64,000 bases of DNA, from positions 682,001 to 746,000 of the forward strand of contig OZ252103.1 of NCBI GenBank assembly GCA_965248395.1, in the 5' to 3' direction. Each line of letters starts with the position of its first letter. Positions within the stretch are counted from its first letter, which is position 1. The position numbers were made by a program, and so were the translations under genes. Below are positions 17,326 through 25,762 of the stretch, piece by piece. The stretch is from JAAXHH01 sp965248395 (lineage in GTDB: Bacteria > JAAXHH01). The notes under the pieces are model-generated. The model worked only from the letters and a program-made list of their open reading frames with translations. It was not told where the DNA came from and did no database searches.

Positions 17326-17460
17326 TTAAGGCTTGATGCTCTCAGCGTCTTCAGATATACGGAGATGACCTTCAACCCGGCCAAGACGGGTGTTCATACT
17401 GTGCATTTCGGCTCGAACCTCTGTAAACTTATCATTTATTTCGGTTCGAATAGACATCAT
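17326..17460 (-). CDS. Small coiled-coil protein, paralogue of 17108-17311
   Basis: About 44 aa from the ATG at 17460: INDKFTEVRAEMHSMNTRLGRVEGHLRISEDAES. It matches the coiled coil of the neighbour but lacks its membrane helix. The frame stays open upstream to 17577, but that longer version overlaps the 3' end of the next gene and has no similarity to the neighbour, so it is not preferred. It may be a remnant. Confidence 0.4.
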   Translation of the reverse strand: MMSIRTEINDKFTEVRAEMHSMNTRLGRVEGHLRISEDAESIKP

Positions 17461-17548
17461 GTCGACGCTTACTACTTTAGTGTGAAATGCCCGGAGAATC
17501 TTGTAATGAATCTTGAATAATTCCCCTGCCAGGGGGGTTATATCTGGG

Positions 17549-18925
17549 CTACAACGCGAACGACATACCGGCTCCAATCCGCAAACCGCTTAAACCGATC
17601 GAACGGTCCGAATCCATGTCGTTGCCCTTCATGCGATGGTACTTGATATCCAGTCGACCTCCCAGGAGACCAAAGTCTGTGGCGATAAACCACACGTTAA
17701 GTCCCCCACCGAGGAATCCGCCGATCGACGCGCTCTTGTGGGATAACAATCGTGGCGGGCGTTCACGGGCACCCAGTATGGCATTCGGGAAATTGGCACT
17801 ATACCGTGCCGCACCGGCCTGCAGATACAGGCGGGTCGTCCACGTTATCATTTTTGATGTTTCTACAAAAAAAGACAGCGCTGAAAGGGACCCGCCAGGA
17901 ATTTTTGTGACGCTATCATCACCGTCCACAGTCATTTCGATATAGGGCGTAAGGATCAGCTGCGACCAACTGGCTCCTGCCCAGATAAAGTCCGTTATGC
18001 GGACCGAAGCGCCCAGATCACCGCCCAGGAAGGACTTCGTTGCCAGCTTGATATCGGGTACCGGCACAGGTGTTTGATTCGACTCGGTTAAACTCAGCCT
18101 TATGGCTTCTAAACCCAGTTCACCGAATTGTGCCATCCAGTTTCCGGTGTACCACACCGTGAATCTTGAATCTCTCGATCGAGTTTCGAACCTTGTGGCA
18201 CGTTCAGTTTCATTCCTGTAGATAGCGTCAGCAAGATACTGCCGGATGCTATTGGCGTTCGGACGGTAAACCTCTTCGTAGCCTATCTGGTTCGGCCTTA
18301 ATTCTATCAACACCTGGAACCGATCGATTGCCGCCGCATATGATCCCTGGTTAAGGAGATTGACCGCTGTATTGTACGTATCCCGAAGCTTTTCCACCTC
18401 CGAGGCGATGTAGGACACTTTCTGACTCTGCGCCAACATGAAGTAATCCCGGGCCGCCTTTTCATTGCCCTGGTCATGAGAAACCAGAAACGTCAAAAAG
18501 TAGGACGAAGCTGTTGATCCGGCCCTCTCCGTTGTGAATTCATCGCGTTTTCCGGCCGCTTCATCCAGGTCGACCTGGTAAGCCGCCAGTGCCTGTGGGT
18601 GGTTCGGATCTATTTCAAGACATTTTCCATAGTATTCTGCGGCAGTTTCCACATTCTGCTGTAGCGCCGCGAAAAGGGCGCTCTGGTACAAATGACCCAC
18701 CAGCGCCTGCCGGACGTTTTCCCAGTTTTGCCATTCCTCTATGTACCTGTTGGCGGCATAGGGCGTCCGGGATTCAACTTCTTCAGACTTTGGCTGCCGT
18801 TCCAACTGGTGCCAGAGGTCGTAGTACGCGTTGAGCAGCGCTTCCGGTGTCGACGCCTGGGCTTGCGCCGATTCCGCATTCCAGCTCAGACTGGCAATAC
18901 AGAGAAACGTCATGACTCTAATCAA
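17549..18925 (-). CDS. Exported TPR protein with C-terminal beta-barrel-like domain
   Basis: A 458-aa protein with a signal peptide (MTFLCIASLSWNAESAQA). Residues about 30-230 are TPR-like helices (LFAALQQNVETAAEYYGKCLEIDPNHPQALAAY; AVNLLNQGSYAAAIDRFQVLIELRPNQ). The last 200 residues alternate hydrophobic and polar positions and end in GLRIGAGMSFAL with a terminal aromatic-hydrophobic pattern, as in outer-membrane barrels. This suggests an outer-membrane protein with a periplasmic TPR platform. The gene name and ligand are unknown. The stop overlaps only an unlikely extension of the next small ORF. Confidence 0.65.
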   Translation of the reverse strand: MIRVMTFLCIASLSWNAESAQAQASTPEALLNAYYDLWHQLERQPKSEEVESRTPYAANRYIEEWQNWENVRQALVGHLYQSALFAALQQNVETAAEYYGKCLEIDPNHPQALAAYQVDLDEAAGKRDEFTTERAGSTASSYFLTFLVSHDQGNEKAARDYFMLAQSQKVSYIASEVEKLRDTYNTAVNLLNQGSYAAAIDRFQVLIELRPNQIGYEEVYRPNANSIRQYLADAIYRNETERATRFETRSRDSRFTVWYTGNWMAQFGELGLEAIRLSLTESNQTPVPVPDIKLATKSFLGGDLGASVRITDFIWAGASWSQLILTPYIEMTVDGDDSVTKIPGGSLSALSFFVETSKMITWTTRLYLQAGAARYSANFPNAILGARERPPRLLSHKSASIGGFLGGGLNVWFIATDFGLLGGRLDIKYHRMKGNDMDSDRSIGLSGLRIGAGMSFAL

Positions 18926-18997
18926 AATCCAATGTCCCCTTGTTATCCATTAGAGCGTTTTAATCTCGGCAAACGGGCCGTTGTACTGGGCAATTCC

Positions 18998-20326
18998 TCA
19001 CGCCCCGTCCTGCCCGATCAGCAGTTCCAGCGGTTGCTCGAGGATGTCCCTGAAGTGGGCCAGGAACCGACCGGAGACCGCGCCGTCGATCAGGCGGTGG
19101 TCGGAAGAGAGGGTGATCGACATCATGGCCTTGATCTCTACCTTGCCGTCGACCGCTACGGGCGTGTCCTTGATCCTGCCGACGGCCAGGATGGCCGCTT
19201 CCGGCGGATTGATGATGGCGGTGAACTGGTCCACGCCATACATGCCGAGGTTCGAGATGGTGAAGGTGCCGTAACCGTAATCCTCGGGTCCGAGGCCCCT
19301 TCCACGGGCCTTTTCGCCCAGCGCCCTGGTTATGGCTGCGATCTCGAAGACCGATTTCTGGTCGGCGGACGCCACCACGGGCACGACGAGCCCGTCGTCC
19401 AGGGCCACGGCGAATCCCACGTTCACGTCTGCGTACTGTACGATTTCATTGCCGTCCAGGGAGGCGTTCACGGCCGGGAAGGCACGGAGGGTGATCCCGG
19501 CGGCCTTGATAATCAGGTCGTTTACGGACACCCGGGCCAGCCCACGCTTTTCACCGTAAGCGAGGAGTTGTTCCCGCAGACTGGTGATCCGCGTCATGTC
19601 TACGTCCATGGTGATGTAGAAGTGGGGTATGGTCGAAGCGCTTTCTGCGAGTCTTGTCGCCGCCACCTTGCGTAGCCCGCTGAGCGGGGCGCGACTCTGT
19701 ACGCGTTTCGATCCGGGTCCGGTCATGGCTGGCACGGCCGAGGGAGCAGGGGCAGTCGCCGGTGCCACGGGAGCCTGGGCGGCGTAGGCTTCCACGTCCG
19801 AGAAGACTATGCGGCCTCCGGGTCCCGTACCCGCGATGTTTTCAATGGCCACGCCGAGATCTTGCGCGTACTTCCGCGCCTTGGGCGAGATCTTTATTCG
19901 GTCGGGACGACCGTCCGTTTCTGCCGTGACGGGGATGCCCTGACCGTTCTGTTCCGGAGATGCGACGGCGTGGGTATCGTCACCAGGCGCGTCGATCGCG
20001 CCGATGCCAGCCGCGTCAACCGAAGCAACCGCCTCGGAATCTGTACCGCCTGCCGTGTCGCCGTCCCCGTCGTCGGCAATCGTCTCGCCCGGACTGCCGA
20101 TGTAGCCGATGACCTGCTGAATGGGCACCTCGTCACCCGGACCGTGTAAGATCTTGAGTAGCGTCCCGGCCGCCCTGGCTTCCACTTCCATCACACTCTT
20201 GTCCGTTTCGACGTTGAAGAGCACCTCGCCTTCGGTTACGGAATCGCCTTCCTTTTTCATCCACTCCACGATGATGCCGGATTCCATGGTCATGCCGAGT
20301 ACAGGCATGATGACTTCAGTGGCCAT
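18998..20326 (-). CDS. pdhC: Dihydrolipoamide acetyltransferase (E2) of pyruvate dehydrogenase
   Basis: A 442-aa E2 subunit. Residues 1-80 are a lipoyl domain with the modified lysine in VETDKSVME (Lys43). An Ala/Pro/Gly-rich linker leads to the E1/E3-binding domain at about 145-180 (ISPKARKYAQDLGVAI, GTGPGGRI). The catalytic domain ends with SSDHRLIDGA, whose His410 and Asp414 transfer the acetyl group to CoA. It forms the core of the complex that makes acetyl-CoA. E1 and E3 genes are not adjacent here, which is unusual but not rare. A sigma70-like promoter lies at 20430-20458. Confidence 0.92.
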   Translation of the reverse strand: MATEVIMPVLGMTMESGIIVEWMKKEGDSVTEGEVLFNVETDKSVMEVEARAAGTLLKILHGPGDEVPIQQVIGYIGSPGETIADDGDGDTAGGTDSEAVASVDAAGIGAIDAPGDDTHAVASPEQNGQGIPVTAETDGRPDRIKISPKARKYAQDLGVAIENIAGTGPGGRIVFSDVEAYAAQAPVAPATAPAPSAVPAMTGPGSKRVQSRAPLSGLRKVAATRLAESASTIPHFYITMDVDMTRITSLREQLLAYGEKRGLARVSVNDLIIKAAGITLRAFPAVNASLDGNEIVQYADVNVGFAVALDDGLVVPVVASADQKSVFEIAAITRALGEKARGRGLGPEDYGYGTFTISNLGMYGVDQFTAIINPPEAAILAVGRIKDTPVAVDGKVEIKAMMSITLSSDHRLIDGAVSGRFLAHFRDILEQPLELLIGQDGA

Positions 20327-20429
20327 GACGGGCTCCCAGGATCCTTTTCTGTCTCTCGTTTCAGGTCGGAGTTAATCGTGCTAAATTACTTGTTTCTATT
20401 CGACTTACAACGTGGCTGAAATTCCGTAG

Positions 20430-20458
20430 AGCATACACTTCCACGGAGTCAGCGTCAA
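20430..20458 (-). promoter_or_regulatory. Sigma70-type promoter for the E2 gene
   Basis: On the minus strand TTGACG (20453-20458), a 17-base spacer and TATGCT (20430-20435) give a good vegetative promoter about 105 bases upstream of the E2 start. The rest of the 331-base gap 20327-20657 holds no gene that I can support. Confidence 0.5.
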
Positions 20459-20657
20459 GCATTTTTTGATTGACTTCAACCGGCTGAAAGGGATAGATTC
20501 ATCTCGATTCTGCATTCGAAAAATGCGGTAAGGAGGCCGTCCCGAGTAACGGCAGCCTTCATTCCGAACGAATGTATGAACAGGTTCTCTGAACGCCCGC
20601 GTTTTGAGGACCTGTTCGGCTGTTGTTCACCTTAACACCGTGGAGGATCGACGCCTC

Positions 20658-20948
20658 ATGGAAATCAGAATCGATCGTTACACGAAAGTCGTGTTGACGC
20701 TGATCGCAGTCGGTCTGCTGGCTAATGCGTTCAAGGATGATCTGTCCATCGTGGCCACGCCGTTGAATCCCCAGCCGGCCAGGGCCGAGAACATCGTCAT
20801 GGGGTCCACGATCGCGAATCTGGGTCAGCGTTTCATCACGACCAGCCCCGACGGGAAGACGGTGTATACCTGGTTCCGGGAAGAAGACCGGCAGTGGTAC
20901 GATCGCGACAAGGTTTATTTCATAGACGCGACCCACGCGGACGATTAG
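20658..20948 (+). CDS. Small single-pass membrane or exported protein
   Basis: About 96 aa from the ATG at 20658, with GGAGG (20642-20646) roughly a dozen bases upstream. Residues 7-23 (RYTKVVLTLIAVGLLANAF) are one membrane segment or an uncleaved signal. The soluble part (GQRFITTSPDGKTVYTWFREEDRQWY) looks like a short beta-rich domain. Similar small proteins are annotated as hypothetical. It precedes the MobA-like gene by 63 bases and may be co-transcribed. Function is unknown. Confidence 0.6.
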   Translation: MEIRIDRYTKVVLTLIAVGLLANAFKDDLSIVATPLNPQPARAENIVMGSTIANLGQRFITTSPDGKTVYTWFREEDRQWYDRDKVYFIDATHADD

Positions 20949-21011
20949 TCCCGGTAACACGGATCCTGTCGCGTAAATCCGGACGCTTAATCGGGATGCG
21001 CGGATGAAGAT

Positions 21012-21617
21012 ATGATTTCAGGGCTTGTACTCGCCGCCGGCCGGTCCGAACGCATGGGCACGCTGAAGCAACTGTTGCCCTTCGGTGACAGAACGGTGAT
21101 CGAGCATGCGGCACGGACGCTGACGCGTTCGCGACTGGGGACAGACGTGGTCGTCGTGCTCGGCCACCGCGCCGAGGAAATTGTAGCCCCGATCTCCGCA
21201 CTGCCGGTCCGTTTCGCCTACAATCCGGACCCGGAAGGTGACATGCTTTCGTCGATTCGGTGCGGCCTGGCGTACATCGCTCCCGACCAGGCGGTCCTGA
21301 TCGCTCTCGGCGACCAGCCCCTGGTCACGACGGGAATAGTGGATCAGTTGATTGCCGAATACGAACGGCATCCCGAAGGCATGATACTCCCGGTGTACGA
21401 CGGAAAGCGGGGCCATCCCATGATCGTATCGCCCGCGTACCGGGAAGAAATCCTGTTTCAGTCCAATCCGGGTGGTTTGAAAGGGTTGCGGGACCGGCAC
21501 GCCGACAGCGTTCGCCTGGTCCCCGTGGATACGGACGCGGTACTGGTTGACCTGGACTACCGGCATGAATACGAAGCGGCGTTGAAGAGGTGGAGAGAGG
21601 AGTCCCAGGACCTGTGA
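21012..21617 (+). CDS. MobA-like NTP transferase (MocA type)
   Basis: A 201-aa nucleotidyltransferase. The N-terminal GLVLAAGRSERMGTLKQLLPF is the sugar-nucleotide-type signature with the Lys that binds the nucleotide phosphates. GDMLSSIRCGL and the metal-binding LGDQPLV follow, then GKRGHPMIV. These blocks are those of molybdenum cofactor cytidylyl/guanylyltransferases and their relatives. No molybdoenzyme gene is near, so its partner is uncertain. Its TGA overlaps the GTG start of the dehydrogenase gene. Confidence 0.8.
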   Translation: MISGLVLAAGRSERMGTLKQLLPFGDRTVIEHAARTLTRSRLGTDVVVVLGHRAEEIVAPISALPVRFAYNPDPEGDMLSSIRCGLAYIAPDQAVLIALGDQPLVTTGIVDQLIAEYERHPEGMILPVYDGKRGHPMIVSPAYREEILFQSNPGGLKGLRDRHADSVRLVPVDTDAVLVDLDYRHEYEAALKRWREESQDL

Positions 21618-22597
21618 GCGCGAACGTACTAGTCACCCGGCGCATCCCCGACGAGTCCATCCGGATGCTGGAAGCGGCCTGTGGCGTGGTGGACGTCAAT
21701 CCCTGCGACCGGGCGATGACCCGCGGTGAGTTTCTCGAGGCGGTCAAGGGACGCGACGGGTTGCTGTGCCTGCTGACCGAGGAGATCAACGACGAGGTGC
21801 TGGACATATCTCCCGGCCTCAGGGGCGTGGCGATCTACGCGGTCGGCTACAACAACATCGACGTGGACGCCTGCACACGGTGCGGGGTACCGGTGTCCAA
21901 CACCCCGGACGTGCTGACCGACTCGACCGCCGACCTTGCCTGGGCGCTCATGTTCGCGACGGCCAGAAGAGTCGCGGAAGGGGACCGGTTCGTGCGGGAG
22001 GGCCGGTTCACCGGCTGGGGTCCGCTGCTGATGCTGGGCAGCGACATTACAGGCAAGACCCTGGGCATCGTTGGGGGCGGGCGCATTGGCACGGCCACCG
22101 CCGCCCGGGCAGCGGGATTCTCCATGCCCGTCGTCTACACGAGTCGCAATCGCAACGAGACCATCGAGCGGCTGGGGGCCCGGTACCGTTCGCTGGACGA
22201 CCTCCTTCGGGAATCGGATTTCGTGTCCGTCCACGTCCCGCTGACGCCGGAGACGACCCATCTCATCGGCGCACGCGAGCTGGAGATGATGAAGCCCACA
22301 GCCTTTCTAATCAATACCACCCGTGGACCAGTGGTCGACGAGAAGGCCCTGGTGAACGCGTTACGCGACGGCGCTATCGCGGGAGCGGGACTCGACGTTT
22401 TCGAGCGGGAACCCGAACTCGAACCGGGGCTGGTGGACCTGGAAAACGTCGTCATGCTGCCCCACGTGGGCAGTGGAACGGTCGCCACGCGTATCCGGAT
22501 GGGCAACATGGCCGCGGCCAACCTGATTGCCATGGTGAGCGGCGAGGATCCGCCGAATTGCGTGAATCCGGAATGGAAGCGGCATCGAACTGGATAG
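21614..22597 (+). CDS. D-2-hydroxyacid dehydrogenase (glyoxylate/hydroxypyruvate reductase type)
   Basis: About 327 aa from the GTG at 21614, which overlaps the preceding stop. The NAD-binding motif is GKTLGIVGGGRIGTA (around residue 147). Catalytic residues follow the family: Arg in NTTRGPVVDE, Glu in DVFEREPELEPGL, and His in LPHVGSGT. YAVGYNNIDVDACTRCGVPVSNTP is the substrate-side signature. It should reduce glyoxylate or hydroxypyruvate to glycolate or glycerate. It lies in a same-strand run with the MobA-like and FAH genes. Confidence 0.87.
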   Translation: MSANVLVTRRIPDESIRMLEAACGVVDVNPCDRAMTRGEFLEAVKGRDGLLCLLTEEINDEVLDISPGLRGVAIYAVGYNNIDVDACTRCGVPVSNTPDVLTDSTADLAWALMFATARRVAEGDRFVREGRFTGWGPLLMLGSDITGKTLGIVGGGRIGTATAARAAGFSMPVVYTSRNRNETIERLGARYRSLDDLLRESDFVSVHVPLTPETTHLIGARELEMMKPTAFLINTTRGPVVDEKALVNALRDGAIAGAGLDVFEREPELEPGLVDLENVVMLPHVGSGTVATRIRMGNMAAANLIAMVSGEDPPNCVNPEWKRHRTG

Positions 22598-22640
22598 GAA
22601 AAGAAATCGCAGCTGAATCACCTGTCACAGGAGTCATTAA

Positions 22641-23486
22641 ATGAAGCTCGTAACCTATGGAGAAAGTGGACAGGAACGGATCGGCGCCGTTGTCGGCGGA
22701 GAGATCGTCGACCTGCGGTCGGCCGATGAATCGCTGCCCGGCACCGTTTTAGCCGTGCTGGAAGAGGATGCCCTCGGAGCGGTTTCCCGCGCGGTGGAAA
22801 GCGGGGCCGGGACGCGGTCGGCCCTGGAAGGTGCCCGGCTGGCGTCACCGATCCCCCGGCCGTCCAAGATCGTCTGCGTCGGACTGAATTACCTGGATCA
22901 CGCGACGGAACAGAACACGCCGCTCCCCGAACACCCGCTGCTGTTCTCCAAGGCCACCTCTTCCGTCGTCGGTCCCTACAACGACGTGGTACTCCCGGCC
23001 GAGAGCGAAGAGGTTGACTACGAAGTGGAACTCGCCGTGGTCATCGGAAAGAACGCCACGTCCGTGTCCGAAGAGGAGGCCTACGATTACATCGCCGGGT
23101 ACACCGTGGCCAACGACGTCAGCGCCCGCGACATACAGTTTCGGCAGCAGCAGTTTCACCAGGGCAAGAGCTACGATACCTTCTGTCCCATGGGTCCCTG
23201 CCTGGTCACGAAGGACGAGATTCCCGACCCGAACGTGCTCTCCGTGCAGCTGACCCTCAACGGCGAGGTGTTGCAGGACAGCAATACGGACAACCTGATA
23301 TTCAACGTTCCCACGCTGGTGTCGCGTATCTCCCATGCCATGACCCTCTTCCCGGGCGACGTGATTTCGACGGGCACTCCGGCCGGCGTGGGTGTGTTCC
23401 GCGATCCCAAGATCCTGCTCAAGGCCGGCGACTACATGGAGACATACGTGGCTGGCATCGGTACGTTGAAGAACCACGTCCGGTAG
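22641..23486 (+). CDS. Fumarylacetoacetate hydrolase (FAH) family protein
   Basis: A 281-aa protein with the FAH catalytic core from about residue 70: IVCVGLNYLDHA is the active-site His block. EVDYEVELAVVIGKN supplies the metal-binding Glu residues, and TVANDVSARDIQF the next metal-binding Asp. FCPMGPCLV and ISTGTPAGVG complete the family signature. Members hydrolyse C-C bonds in acylpyruvates, decarboxylate oxaloacetate or isomerise aromatic breakdown products. The exact reaction is uncertain. It sits 43 bases after the 2-hydroxyacid dehydrogenase, consistent with a keto-acid pathway. Confidence 0.87.
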   Translation: MKLVTYGESGQERIGAVVGGEIVDLRSADESLPGTVLAVLEEDALGAVSRAVESGAGTRSALEGARLASPIPRPSKIVCVGLNYLDHATEQNTPLPEHPLLFSKATSSVVGPYNDVVLPAESEEVDYEVELAVVIGKNATSVSEEEAYDYIAGYTVANDVSARDIQFRQQQFHQGKSYDTFCPMGPCLVTKDEIPDPNVLSVQLTLNGEVLQDSNTDNLIFNVPTLVSRISHAMTLFPGDVISTGTPAGVGVFRDPKILLKAGDYMETYVAGIGTLKNHVR

Positions 23487-23607
23487 CCGTGGCAGACGGC
23501 CGGTACCGGTAGCGGCAGCCCGGGCGGGCACAATCCGCTTCCGCTGTCCGTCGCGGCCGGCGGCACGCACAAATTGAATGGACGTTCAAACAGGCAAAGG
23601 AACGATC

Positions 23608-24204
23608 ATGGAAATATTGACCAGGGAACAGGCGCTGGCCCGGGCGGCGGATACGGGCGATCTTTCGGAGGTCGACCTGGGCGGCGTGGACCTGTCGGAA
23701 GCGGACTTGCCCAGCGTCGACTTCAGGGATGCCAACCTGAAGGGAACGAATTTCCGCGGTGCGGACCTGACCGAGTCGGAGTTCCGCGACGCCAGGATGA
23801 ATGGCGCGGATTTCTCAGGCGCGAAGATGGCCCGGGCAGTGCTCATCGGCGCCCACATCGTGGGAGCCAGGTTCGACGGCGCCCATATGGTCGGCGCCTT
23901 TCTCAACGGCACGACCGCCGCGGGGGCCAGTTTTCGAAAAGCCGACCTGCGCGCAGCCCGAATCGGCGTGCCGAACTTCCAGTCCGACGATCCCTTCGCC
24001 GCGGCCGCGAGCTTCGAAGGCGCAGATATGACGTGGTGCCTGTTCGGCGAGGTGGACCTGACCGGTGTGGACCTGAGAAACGCAAACCTGTCCCATGCCC
24101 ACATGTATGAAACGGAAATGCGCAGCGCCCTGCTCGATGGCGCGGACCTGACCGAGGTCAGGCTGAAGCGTCAGCCAAGCCGTCCGGGACCTGCTTCCGT
24201 TTGA
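23608..24204 (+). CDS. Pentapeptide-repeat protein
   Basis: About 198 aa from the ATG at 23608, which has AAAGGA upstream. An N-terminal helix leads into around 25 A(D/N)LxX repeats: VDLSEADLPSVDFRDANLKG, ADLTESEFRDARMNG, ADLRAARIG, VDLTGVDLRNANL. They should build a right-handed quadrilateral beta-helix. Some members mimic DNA and protect gyrase; most are unassigned. One irregular segment (VPNFQSDDPFAAAASF) interrupts the helix. Confidence 0.88.
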   Translation: MEILTREQALARAADTGDLSEVDLGGVDLSEADLPSVDFRDANLKGTNFRGADLTESEFRDARMNGADFSGAKMARAVLIGAHIVGARFDGAHMVGAFLNGTTAAGASFRKADLRAARIGVPNFQSDDPFAAAASFEGADMTWCLFGEVDLTGVDLRNANLSHAHMYETEMRSALLDGADLTEVRLKRQPSRPGPASV

Positions 24205-24315
24205 TCGGTGCCGCTCGCTCAGCGCGTTGCTATGGGCAGGATTGCGATTCCGCAGCAGTGGGTTGATCGATCTATTGCCGCGGGATGGTCAGTAAGTAGA
24301 CCAGGTGTCGGATGA

Positions 24316-25179
24316 TCATTCGATCAGACGGCGCAGGTACGCGCAGTAAGCGTTGTCCTCGGCGTATCCTGCGGCCTTCAGTACCTGTTCCCGGTCGATG
24401 AACCCCTTCCGGTAGGCGATTTCCTCGACACAGCCGATCTTCAGCCCCTGCCGGTGCTCGATGGCCTGGACGAAATTGCTGGCCTCCAGCAGGCTCTCCG
24501 GCGTACCGGTATCCATCCAGACGATGCCTTCGTCGAATCGCTCCACCCTCAGTTTGCCCTTCCGAAGATAAATGTTGTTCACATCGGTGATCTCCAGTTC
24601 GCCGCGGCCCGATGGGCGGAGCGTTTGCGCAATGGACACGACCTCGCTGTCATAGAAATACAGTCCCGTGACGGCATAGTTCGACCGGGGATGCCGGGGC
24701 TTTTCCTCGATGCCGACGGCAAGCTGATGCTCGTCGAATTCGACCACGCCGTACCGTTCGGGCTCATTGACGTAACAGGCAAAGACCAATCCCCCGTCAT
24801 CGTGCCCCGCGGCCCTTTCGACCACATCGGACAGGCTGCTTCCGTAGAAGAAGTTGTCGCCGAATATCAGGGCGCAGGGATCATCCCCGATAAATGATTC
24901 ACCGATCAGAAAGGCCTGTGCCACCCCCTTGGGCTCGGGTTGCACGGCATATTCGAAGCGCAGGCCCAGCGCGCTGCCGTCGCCGAACAGCCTGCGGTAC
25001 AGGTCGATATGATCGGGGGAAGAAATGACCAGGATTTCCCGTATGTCCGCCATCATGAGCACGGACAGCGGGTAATAGATCATCGGCTTGTCGAAGATGG
25101 GTATGATCTGTTTCGATATGGCCAGGGTCTGGGGATATAGCCGCATCCCGTGTCCACCTGCAAGAATGATGCCCTTCAT
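24316..25179 (-). CDS. rfbA: Glucose-1-phosphate thymidylyltransferase
   Basis: A 287-aa enzyme, the normal length for RmlA/RfbA. IILAGGHGMRLYPQT is the nucleotide-binding signature, ISKQIIPIFDKPMIYYPLS the sugar-phosphate block, and LIFGDNFFYG the metal/sugar-nucleotide block. EEKPRHPRSNYAVTGLYFYD and WMDTGTPESLLEASNFV follow as in the family. It joins glucose-1-phosphate and dTTP, the first step to dTDP-rhamnose and other deoxysugars for surface glycans. The other rml genes are not in this window. Confidence 0.93.
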   Translation of the reverse strand: MKGIILAGGHGMRLYPQTLAISKQIIPIFDKPMIYYPLSVLMMADIREILVISSPDHIDLYRRLFGDGSALGLRFEYAVQPEPKGVAQAFLIGESFIGDDPCALIFGDNFFYGSSLSDVVERAAGHDDGGLVFACYVNEPERYGVVEFDEHQLAVGIEEKPRHPRSNYAVTGLYFYDSEVVSIAQTLRPSGRGELEITDVNNIYLRKGKLRVERFDEGIVWMDTGTPESLLEASNFVQAIEHRQGLKIGCVEEIAYRKGFIDREQVLKAAGYAEDNAYCAYLRRLIE

Positions 25180-25762
25180 CTATGGTCTCCGGTTATCTAT
25201 GCGGAATCGGCGTCTCTGGTTAGTTCCAATTTGGAATGACGAATCACCATTTGTTAGTGTGCGATTTTCATGGGCTACAATGTTGTTGCATTTAAGTTTT
25301 AATATACTCGTCTTATAAGTCCATTAAGGTACAAAAAACTCTTCATGGCTCTTTGCCCAAATAGAGTGTGACTGCAGATTATGATACGCGAATCGAACCG
25401 ATATTATATTACTAGATTTACAAGAACCACGCCAGAATCTTGATACGGAACTCCTTGATACTCGAAAACGATGAATGCGAGGAACTCTCACCTAAATGCT
25501 AAGACTTAATTTTCATATATAGAATGGAGAAGTTCAACTAGACGTTCCATATCCTATAGACATCGAAACACCACTTTGTGTAGACTGTACAGTAATGCAA
25601 ACGTATTCTACTTGGTTTGATAGTGAAACCGATTCGTGTATTGTTAGCGGAAATCAGCTATCGGCACATTACATCAAAACGCTATAACTTTGGGTAATGA
25701 CATAATCGATACAATCGGCTTTCGGATAGCCGCATCAGACTGTCGCCTTCTGAGGACTCTCG
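25180..25762. other. 583-bp AT-rich intergenic region
   Basis: Clearly lower in GC than the neighbours, with no ORF that I can support on either strand. It marks the left edge of the accessory segment that holds the helicase-nuclease gene. It should contain that gene's promoter, but I cannot single out convincing -35/-10 boxes or a clear repeat. Confidence 0.4.
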
